From CAZOGW01 sp964579415 (lineage in GTDB: Bacteria; Actinomycetota; Acidimicrobiia; Spongiisociales; UBA5794), in the NCBI GenBank assembly GCA_964579415.1, contig CAZOGW010000083.1:1-13527 (forward strand): a stretch of DNA of 13,527 bases. The letters run 5' to 3'. Position numbers and translations under genes: made by a program. Each line of letters opens with the position of its first letter. The stretch's first letter is position 1. Positions 6,381 to 12,479 of this stretch are shown here, in pieces. Below the pieces are notes generated by a model. The model worked only from the letters and a program-made list of their open reading frames with translations. It made no database searches and had not been told where the DNA came from.

Positions 6381-7292
6381 ATGGAACCCACCAAGTACAT
6401 CTGGATGGACGGGGAGCTGGTGCCTTGGGAGCAGGCCACCGTCCACGTACTCACCCATGCGCTCCATTACGGCACCGGTGTCTTCGAAGGAATCCGCGCC
6501 TACGAGACCTCTGACGGTGCCGCCGTGTTCCGACTAACCGACCACATGGTGCGCTTGCACCGCTCCGCCCGGGCCTACCACATGGACCTGGAATGGTCCG
6601 TCGAGGACCTGACCAAGGCGACCAAGGAACTGTTCGCCGTCAACGAGATGCGGTCGGGTTACGTGCGCCCCATAGTCTTCCTCGAACTGGGCGCCATCGG
6701 CCTCAACCCCGCCGGAGCCCGGGTGCGCACCGTCATCGCCAACTGGCAGTGGGGCGCCTACCTCGGCGAGGAAGGCATCCGCAACGGGATCACCACCAAG
6801 GTGTCGTCATGGCGGCGCTTCTCCAACGCCGCCTTCCCCAACGCCAAAGCCACCGGCACCTACTCCAACTCGATCCTGGCCAAGTCCGAGGCGGTCCGCA
6901 ACGGTTACGACGAGGCCATCATGCTCAACGAGCACGGCGTGCTCTCGGAGGGCAGCGGGGAGAACATCTTCCTGGTCGCAGACGGCAAGGTCTTCACGCC
7001 CCCGGTGTCGACCGGGTGTCTCGACGGGATCACCCGCAATTCGGTGGCGACCCTGCTCGCCGAGGCCGGCTACCAGGTGACCGAAGCCACCATTGCCCGC
7101 TCCGACCTCTACTACGCCGACGAGATGTTCCTCACCGGGACCGCCGCCGAAGTGACCCCGGTCAGGCAGGTCGACGACATCGACGTCGGCGACGGCCGGC
7201 CCGGTCCCGTCACCAAGCTAGCCCAGCAGCTCTTCGCCGACACGGTGAGCGGCCAGCTCGACACCCACCCCGAGTGGCTCGAGCACGTCTGA
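6381..7292 (+). CDS. ilvE: Branched-chain amino acid aminotransferase
   Basis: This cytosolic PLP enzyme of fold type IV exchanges amino groups between glutamate and the 2-keto acids of leucine, isoleucine and valine. It catalyses the last step of their synthesis. The 303 residues match the E. coli IlvE length class. GTGVFEGIRAY at 31-41 starts the substrate pocket. K156 in NAKATGTYSNSIL is the expected Schiff-base lysine. SEGSGENIF (189-197) holds the PLP-ring-binding glutamate E194. GITRNSV (216-222) and FLTGTAAEVTPV (250-261) bind the cofactor phosphate and complete the signature. It is the first gene of a close-set plus-strand run ending with gltX, three bases before the next start. It probably begins without a leader (see the -10 element). 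D-amino acid aminotransferase shares the fold, but the motifs favour IlvE. Confidence 0.95.
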   Translation: MEPTKYIWMDGELVPWEQATVHVLTHALHYGTGVFEGIRAYETSDGAAVFRLTDHMVRLHRSARAYHMDLEWSVEDLTKATKELFAVNEMRSGYVRPIVFLELGAIGLNPAGARVRTVIANWQWGAYLGEEGIRNGITTKVSSWRRFSNAAFPNAKATGTYSNSILAKSEAVRNGYDEAIMLNEHGVLSEGSGENIFLVADGKVFTPPVSTGCLDGITRNSVATLLAEAGYQVTEATIARSDLYYADEMFLTGTAAEVTPVRQVDDIDVGDGRPGPVTKLAQQLFADTVSGQLDTHPEWLEHV

Positions 7293-7295
7293 GCG

Positions 7296-7811
7296 ATGGG
7301 ACAGCAGCCCAACCACGAGCTTGTCATCAGCGACCTGCCCCGGCCGACGGCCCGGACCGCCCCGGCGCGGGCCTGGCTCCCGCAGCGCCCCGGCGAGATC
7401 GCAGGCCCGGACATCCACTGGGGGCGCGGCTTCGGCACCACCGGCCCCGACACCGGGTACGCCCTGAAGCTGATCGGGCGGCGCCACCTGGAGCTGGTCG
7501 ACGGTGAGAGCCACCACGGCGCCGAGACGGCGGTGACGCTGCTCGCCGGCGCCCGCGCCTCGTACTTCGGGCGTGCCCCCATCCTCGCCGACATCGACGC
7601 CGCCGCCGCCATCCTCGGCTACGCCGACGGCCTTCCCGGCGAGCCGGCGGACGGGCTCGCCGCCGAGCGATCCCACCGTGTGGCCAACCTGGGTCACGAC
7701 ACCGCCAAGGCCCGGGACATCATGGCCGCCGTGCCCGTCGACGTGCTGACGGCCCCGCTGGCCGACATCCGCAGCCGGCTCGCCGCCGGCGAGCGCCTCG
7801 TCACCTGGTGA
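7296..7811 (+). CDS. Unrecognised protein in the ilvE-gltX operon
   Basis: A 171-residue protein I cannot place in a family. It has no signal peptide or membrane segment and looks soluble. The N-terminal 45 residues are proline- and arginine-rich. The next part (about 44-95) is the best candidate for a conserved core: GRGFGTTGPDTGYALKL, then a histidine/aspartate/glutamate cluster (DGESHHGAET). The C-terminal half is alanine-rich and probably helical, with SHRVANLGHDTAK at about 125-137. It starts three bases after ilvE and precedes the FAH-family gene by 37 bases, which suggests cotranscription. Codon use and GC look like its neighbours and no overlapping frame is better, so it is probably a real gene. 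It could be a metal- or ligand-binding protein, but that is a guess from residue content. Confidence 0.75.
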   Translation: MGQQPNHELVISDLPRPTARTAPARAWLPQRPGEIAGPDIHWGRGFGTTGPDTGYALKLIGRRHLELVDGESHHGAETAVTLLAGARASYFGRAPILADIDAAAAILGYADGLPGEPADGLAAERSHRVANLGHDTAKARDIMAAVPVDVLTAPLADIRSRLAAGERLVTW

Positions 7812-7836
7812 CATCCGTCCACTCCACCAACCGACC

Positions 7837-7841
7837 GGGAG
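7837..7841 (+). promoter_or_regulatory. Shine-Dalgarno of the FAH-family gene
   Basis: GGGAG, seven bases before the ATG at 7849, supports that start within the operon. Confidence 0.7.
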
Positions 7842-7848
7842 CAATCAG

Positions 7849-8610
7849 ATGAAGATCGTTCGCATCGACACCGATGTCGACGACATCACGTACGGAGCGG
7901 TCGAGCCCGAGGGGATCCGCATCTACCGGGGCACGCCGCTGGTGGCGTGGGAGCCGACGGAGACCGTGGTGGCCTGGGACCAGGCCCGGCTGCTGGCCCC
8001 GATCATCCCCTCCAAAGTCGTCTGTGTGGGGAAGAACTACGCCGACCACGCCGCCGAGATGGACGGTGACGTGCCGGAACGGCCGCTCCTGTTCCTCAAG
8101 CCCCCCACCAGCGTCATCGGCCCGCTGCAGGCGATCCGGCTCCCCGCCGACTCGGACGAGGTGCACCACGAGGCGGAGCTGGCCGTGGTCATCGGCAAGG
8201 TCGCCAAGGACATCCCCATCGAGGACGTCGGGCTCTACATCCTCGGCTACACCGCGGCCAACGACGTCACCGCCCGGGACCTGCAGCGCCTCGACGGGCA
8301 GTGGACCCGGGCCAAGGGCTTCGACACCTTCTGCCCGCTGGGCCCGGCCATCGACACCGAGCTCGACCCCACCGAGGGCCTCGCCATCTCGTGCCGGGTC
8401 AACGACGAGATCCGCCAGGAGGGTTCCACCGCCGACCTGGTGTTCGGCGTGGGGGAGCTGGTGTCGTACATCACCCGGGTGATGACGTTGCTCCCCGGTG
8501 ACGTGATACTCACCGGCACCCCGGCCGGCGTCGGGCCCATCACCGCCGGCGACCGGGTCGAGGTGGAGATCGAGGGCGTCGGAGTGTTGGTCAACCCGGT
8601 GATCGGATGA
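7849..8610 (+). CDS. FAH-family enzyme, probable oxaloacetate decarboxylase
   Basis: A 253-residue fumarylacetoacetate-hydrolase-fold protein, a family of divalent-metal enzymes that cleave, decarboxylate or tautomerise 2-keto acids. Metal ligands are E108 and E110 in HHEAELAVVIG, and D139 in NDVTARD. K156 (AKGFDTFCPLGP) and GTPAGVG at 223-229 are the usual active-site elements. Annotation pipelines often name such proteins 2-hydroxyhepta-2,4-diene-1,7-dioate isomerase. Context argues otherwise: the M. tuberculosis homologue Rv2993c sits beside the GltX gene, and C. glutamicum Cg1458, between serA/leuB and gltX, was shown to be a soluble oxaloacetate decarboxylase. No aromatic-degradation genes are nearby. 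Oxaloacetate decarboxylation or keto-enol tautomerisation is thus the best inference. It overlaps gltX by four bases (ATGA), so the two are translationally coupled. Confidence 0.9.
   Translation: MKIVRIDTDVDDITYGAVEPEGIRIYRGTPLVAWEPTETVVAWDQARLLAPIIPSKVVCVGKNYADHAAEMDGDVPERPLLFLKPPTSVIGPLQAIRLPADSDEVHHEAELAVVIGKVAKDIPIEDVGLYILGYTAANDVTARDLQRLDGQWTRAKGFDTFCPLGPAIDTELDPTEGLAISCRVNDEIRQEGSTADLVFGVGELVSYITRVMTLLPGDVILTGTPAGVGPITAGDRVEVEIEGVGVLVNPVIG
8598..8604 (+). promoter_or_regulatory. Unusual gltX ribosome-binding site
   Basis: GGTGATC, two bases before the gltX ATG, matches the 3' part of the extended Shine-Dalgarno AAGGAGGTGATC at correct register, although the AAGGA part is missing. With the ATGA overlap it suggests that gltX start-up relies partly on ribosomes ending the FAH-family gene. 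Confidence 0.4.
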
Positions 8611-10073
8611 CCGGCACACCCCGGGTACGGTTCGCGCCGTCGCCGACCGGGCACCTGCACGTCGGCGGCGTGCGCACCGCCCTCTACAACTGGCTGTTCG
8701 CCCGCGCCGCCGGGGGGACGTTCATCCTGCGCAGCGACGATACCGACGCCGAGCGCTCCCTGCCCGAACTGGCCGCCGACATCGTCGAGCAGCTCCGCTG
8801 GCTCGGTCTCGACTGGGACGAGGGCGTCGAGGTGGGCGGGCCCCACGGCAGCTACCGGCAGAGCGAGCGCCTGGCCCGCTACAAGGCTGCGGCCGAGTCG
8901 CTGGTGGCTTCCGGCGCCGCCTACCACGCCTTCGAGACCGCCGAGCAACTCGAGGAGTTCCGCAACCAGGCCCAGACCGAGGGCCGCTCGCCGGCGTACG
9001 ACGGCCGCTACCGCATCGATCCCGACGAGGCCGCCCGCCGTATCGAGGCGGGTGAGGCTGCGCCGATCCGTTTCGCGGTGCCCCGTCCCGGCGAGACGGT
9101 CATCGAGGATGTGGTCCGCGGCGAGGTGCGCTGGGATCACACCCAGATCGACGACCTGGTGATCCTCCGCTCCGACGGCTCGCCCACCTACCACCTGGCC
9201 AGCACCGTCGACGACGTCGACTTCGGGATCACCCATGTCATCCGCGGCGAGGACCTGCTGCCGTCGACGCCCAAACACGTGCTGCTCACCGAGGCGCTGG
9301 GGGCCACGCCTCCCACCTACGCCCACCTCTCGCTACTGCTGGGACCGGACGGGTCGAAGCTGTCGAAGCGCCACGGCCACACCGCGGTCAAGGCCTATCA
9401 CGACTCCGGGTACGTCCCCGAGGCCATGGTCAACTACCTGGCGATCCTGTCATGGTCGCCCGGCGCCGACGAGGAGGTCGTCGACCGGGCCACCATGGTG
9501 GAGCGTTTCGACCTCGACGCCGTCTCCCGCAGCCCGGCGGTCTTCGACACCACCAAGCTGGAGTGGATGAACGGCGTCTACATCCGCGACCTGTCCGCCG
9601 AGGACTTCATCGGCCGGGCTCTCCCCTTCGTCGAGGAGGGCCTGGGCCGGTCGCTCCAGCCCGAGGAGACCGACCGCATCGTCGCCATCGCCCCCGAGGT
9701 GCAGGAACGGGTGAAACGCTTCGACGAGATCGGTCCCCAGGTGGCGTTCCTCCTCGACGACGACCCGGCCGGGTTCGCCTACGACGAGGCGTCGTGGGCC
9801 AAGGTGATGACCGAGCCCACCGTGCCCCTGGTCCTGGGCAAGGCGCTCAGGGCGCTCAACGGCCTCGACACGTGGACGGCGGAGTCGGTGGAGGGTGCCC
9901 TCCGCTCCGTGCTCGACGACCTCCACATCTCCGCCCGCAAGGGCCTGCAACCGCTGCGGGTCGCCGTGAGCGGCTCGTCGGTGAGCCCACCGCTGTTCGA
10001 GTCGATCGCCGTCCTGGGCCGGTCCCGCACCCTGCAGCGCCTCACCGACGCCGGGAGGCTCGTGATACAGTGA
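8607..10073 (+). CDS. gltX: Glutamyl-tRNA synthetase
   Basis: This class I synthetase charges tRNA-Glu with glutamate in the cytoplasm; in some organisms it also mischarges tRNA-Gln, which GatCAB then corrects. The 488 residues match the usual length. The HIGH signature appears as PSPTGHLHVGG (11-21) and the KMSKS loop as GSKLSKRHG (249-257). The C-terminal helical anticodon-binding region includes ISARKGLQPLRVAVSG and ends with GRSRTLQRL. The zinc-binding cysteines found in E. coli GluRS are absent: the region reads YHAFET (106-111) and YDGRYR. This loss is common in bacterial GluRS. Discriminating versus non-discriminating type cannot be settled from sequence here. It is the last gene of the ilvE run. 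No tRNA gene follows. Confidence 0.97.
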   Translation: MTGTPRVRFAPSPTGHLHVGGVRTALYNWLFARAAGGTFILRSDDTDAERSLPELAADIVEQLRWLGLDWDEGVEVGGPHGSYRQSERLARYKAAAESLVASGAAYHAFETAEQLEEFRNQAQTEGRSPAYDGRYRIDPDEAARRIEAGEAAPIRFAVPRPGETVIEDVVRGEVRWDHTQIDDLVILRSDGSPTYHLASTVDDVDFGITHVIRGEDLLPSTPKHVLLTEALGATPPTYAHLSLLLGPDGSKLSKRHGHTAVKAYHDSGYVPEAMVNYLAILSWSPGADEEVVDRATMVERFDLDAVSRSPAVFDTTKLEWMNGVYIRDLSAEDFIGRALPFVEEGLGRSLQPEETDRIVAIAPEVQERVKRFDEIGPQVAFLLDDDPAGFAYDEASWAKVMTEPTVPLVLGKALRALNGLDTWTAESVEGALRSVLDDLHISARKGLQPLRVAVSGSSVSPPLFESIAVLGRSRTLQRLTDAGRLVIQ

Positions 10074-10163
10074 CGCCCGTCCGCTGGCGGCCGGGATTCG
10101 CCGTATCACTGGTCGCAGTTCGGTATCTGCACTGGATGACGGGTTCTCCGAAGGGGGTCGGTT
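10074..10163 (+). other. Spacer between gltX and the RTX protein gene
   Basis: A 90-bp gap. A 7-bp inverted repeat (GTGATAC 10062-10068, GTATCAC 10103-10109) spans the gltX stop, and CCGCTGGCGG (10081-10090) could form a tiny hairpin. Neither is a convincing terminator. A Shine-Dalgarno AAGGGGG lies at 10151-10157. I see no clear promoter, though TACAGT at 10066-10071 is a weak -10 candidate. Confidence 0.4.
10151..10157 (+). promoter_or_regulatory. Strong Shine-Dalgarno deciding the RTX gene start
   Basis: AAGGGGG, six bases before the GTG at 10164. It favours this start over the in-frame ATG at residue 13, which would remove the arginine-rich n-region of the signal peptide. Confidence 0.75.
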
Positions 10164-12458
10164 GTGGCGGGTTCAGTGGCTTTGGCGAGAAGATGCCGGA
10201 TGTCGGCGATGTGTGTCGTGGCGGTCCTGGCCTGCTTACCGGCCGTCGCCGCGGCGGCGACCTCGGACCCAGGGTCCCTGGCCCTGGCGTCGATCACCGG
10301 GGGCGGCGTCAAGGGCGACTTCTGGAGCATAGATCCATCCCTCTCCGGGAACGGCGGACGGGTGGCGTTCGTCACCGCAGCGGGAAATCTGGATCCCACC
10401 GACCACGACAGCGTCACCGACATCTACGTCAAGGACCTGGGGACGGGCACACTGACACTGGTGTCCCGGACGGCCGGCGGGACCAAGGGCGACAACGCCA
10501 GCAGCAAGCCGGTCCTGTCAACGGACGGCACCAAGGTGGCCTTCGAGTCGACGGCCGCCAACCTGCACGGCTCCGACACCGACATCCTCCCCGACGTGTT
10601 CGTCAAGGACCTGGTCACCGGTGCGGTGACGCTGGTGTCCCGGTCGGCGACCGGCGATAAGGGGACCGGTCCCAGCGTCACCCCGGTCATCTCCGGGGAC
10701 GCCGGCGAGGTGGCGTTCTCCTCCGGCGCCTCCAACCTCCACCCCCTCGACACCGACCTCCTCGAGGACGTGTTCGTCAAGAAACTGGCGACCGGTGATC
10801 TGACGCTGGTGTCGCGGTCGTCGGCGGGAGTGAAGGGGACCAACTCCAGCTACGCGCCGTCGCTGTCGGCCGACGGCACCAGGGTCGCCTTCTACTCGCG
10901 GGCGTCGAACCTCGACCCGGACGACACCGACATCACCGAGGACGTGTACCTCAAGAACCTGAACACCGGCCAGCTCACCCTGGTCTCCCGCTCGGCGACG
11001 GGCGTGAAGGGCAACGGAGCCAGTTCCCACCCGTCGGTCTCGGCCGACGGCACCAAGGTGGCGTTCCTCTCGTTCGCCTCCAACCTCCATCCCGACGACA
11101 CCGACACGCTGGCGGACCTCTTCGTCAAGGACCTGGTCACCGGTGCGGTGACGCTGGTGTCCCGTTCCGCGTCGGGGGCGAAGGGCAACGCCGGGAGCTG
11201 GGACCCGACCCTGTCGGCGGACGGGACCCGGGTGGGGTTCTACTCCAACGCCTCGAACCTGCACCCCGACGACACCTTCGGCGAGTCCGACGCCTACGTG
11301 AAGGACCTGACCACGGGGCAGGTCATCCTGGCCGGGGCGTCGGCGAGCGGGGACAAGGCGAACCACGGCGCCGCCGCCGCCATTATCTCCCCCGACGGCA
11401 CGGTCGCCGCCTTCTCGTCGTCGGCCACCAACCTGCACCCGAGCGACAGCGACAACATCGCCGACGTGTTCGTCAAGTCCCTCGAAGGCGGCGGCGACCC
11501 GCCCGTCTACTGCGACGGCAAGGTCGCCACCATCACCGGGACCCCGGGGAACGACACCCTCAACGGCACGTCCGGCGCCGATGTGATCCACGCCGGTGCC
11601 GGCAACGACACGGTGCACGGCCTGGGCGGCAACGACACCGTGTGCGGCGGCTCCGGCAACGACGTCCTCAACGGCGGCGATGGCAACGACCGGTTGTTCG
11701 GCGGCGCCGGCAACGACACCCTCAACGGCCAGAACGGCAACGACCAGATCCGCGGCAGCGCCGGGAAGGATGCTGTCAACGGCGGCGCCGGCAACGACAG
11801 CCTGTGGGGCGAGGACGACGCCGACAAGCTCTCCGGCGGCGCCGGCAACGACGTCCTCAACGGCGCAGGCGGCAACGACGAGCTGCGGGGCGGGAGTGAC
11901 AAGGACACCTTGAGCGGCGGGGCCGGGAACGACAAGCTCTGGGGCGACGCCGGCAACGACACCCTCAGCGGCGGGGCCGGGAACGACGACCTGCGCGGTG
12001 GCGACGGCAACGACACGCTGAGTGGCAGCACCGGCAACGACACACTGCGGGGCGAGGCCGGCGCCGACATCGCAACCGGGAGCAGCGGTACCGACACCCT
12101 CATCGGCGGGGCGGGCAACGACCAGTTGAGGGGCGGTGACGGCAAGGACACCGTCAGCGGCGGGTCCGGGGCCGACAAGCTGTGGGGCGAGGCGAGCGCC
12201 GACACCCTCGACGGAGGGTCGGGCGCCGACACCCTCAACGGCGGCTCGGGCAACGACCAGTTGCGCGGCGGTACCGGCAAGGACACCCTGACCGGCGGGT
12301 CCGGGGCGGACAAGCTGTGGGGAGAAGGCAGCGCCGACGTCCTCAGCGGCGGCGCCGGGGCCGATGCCCTCAACGGCGGCGCCGGCAACGACACCTGCAA
12401 GGGCGGAGCAGGCACCGATACCGGTTCTTCGTGTGAGGTGAAGACCGGCATCCCCTGA
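10164..12458 (+). CDS. Secreted seven-bladed propeller with RTX repeats
   Basis: A 764-residue exported protein of two repeat domains; substrate or partner unknown. Residues 1-32 look like a Sec signal peptide (ALARRCR, then a hydrophobic core to AVAAAA). Residues 38-441 hold seven TolB/PD40-like propeller repeats of about 58 residues, with consensus SADGTxVAFxSxASNLHPDDTD, then DVFVKDL and TLVSRSA. The seventh lacks its last strand, and the N-terminal SLALASITGGGVKG supplies it, a Velcro closure. Residues 462-749 are 32 RTX nonapeptides (GGxGNDxLx type) without one register break, expected to form a calcium-binding beta-roll. Mature cysteines are only C450, C494, C745 and C757, near the ends of the roll. 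RTX proteins in Gram-negatives use type I secretion; the signal peptide argues for Sec here. It is convergent with the FG-GAP gene. Confidence 0.92.
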   Translation: MAGSVALARRCRMSAMCVVAVLACLPAVAAAATSDPGSLALASITGGGVKGDFWSIDPSLSGNGGRVAFVTAAGNLDPTDHDSVTDIYVKDLGTGTLTLVSRTAGGTKGDNASSKPVLSTDGTKVAFESTAANLHGSDTDILPDVFVKDLVTGAVTLVSRSATGDKGTGPSVTPVISGDAGEVAFSSGASNLHPLDTDLLEDVFVKKLATGDLTLVSRSSAGVKGTNSSYAPSLSADGTRVAFYSRASNLDPDDTDITEDVYLKNLNTGQLTLVSRSATGVKGNGASSHPSVSADGTKVAFLSFASNLHPDDTDTLADLFVKDLVTGAVTLVSRSASGAKGNAGSWDPTLSADGTRVGFYSNASNLHPDDTFGESDAYVKDLTTGQVILAGASASGDKANHGAAAAIISPDGTVAAFSSSATNLHPSDSDNIADVFVKSLEGGGDPPVYCDGKVATITGTPGNDTLNGTSGADVIHAGAGNDTVHGLGGNDTVCGGSGNDVLNGGDGNDRLFGGAGNDTLNGQNGNDQIRGSAGKDAVNGGAGNDSLWGEDDADKLSGGAGNDVLNGAGGNDELRGGSDKDTLSGGAGNDKLWGDAGNDTLSGGAGNDDLRGGDGNDTLSGSTGNDTLRGEAGADIATGSSGTDTLIGGAGNDQLRGGDGKDTVSGGSGADKLWGEASADTLDGGSGADTLNGGSGNDQLRGGTGKDTLTGGSGADKLWGEGSADVLSGGAGADALNGGAGNDTCKGGAGTDTGSSCEVKTGIP
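11736..12383 (+). repeat. 45-residue (135-bp) super-repeat in the RTX domain
   Basis: Residues 525-740 fall into five blocks, each opening GND(Q/E/D)(L/I)RG, with the sub-order LRGG, KDTLSGG, DKLWGE, ADxLSGG, DxLNGG. Blocks start at residues 525, 570, 606, 651 and 696. Four are 45 residues and the second is 36 (one nonapeptide short). The last two (12114-12248 and 12249-12383) match at 36 of 45 residues by my count. This shows growth by duplication of a five-nonapeptide unit. Confidence 0.75.
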
Positions 12459-12479
12459 GCTGACGGGGGCCGGGATCGC

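Noticed and set aside
5354..6454. Long 366-residue reading of the pgpA frame
   Set aside because: The upstream part overlaps the MauE-like gene and ilvE and is arginine/glycine-rich noise. A GGAGGG site and normal family length fix the start at 5800.
8607..10073. Loss of the GluRS zinc site as evidence of an altered enzyme
   Set aside because: Many functional bacterial GluRS enzymes, including that of Thermus thermophilus, lack the zinc cysteines, so this is ordinary variation.
10062..10109. Inverted repeat GTGATAC/GTATCAC as the gltX terminator
   Set aside because: The 7-bp stem has a 34-base loop, no U-tract follows, and one arm lies inside gltX coding sequence.
10074..10163. tRNA gene after gltX
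   Set aside because: I looked for a TTCNANNC arm and cloverleaf pairing and found none.
10164..10262. Lipobox in the signal peptide of the RTX protein
   Set aside because: VLAC at residues 21-24 has leucine at -2 and is followed by more hydrophobic residues up to an AVAAAA site, which fits signal peptidase I better than lipoprotein processing.
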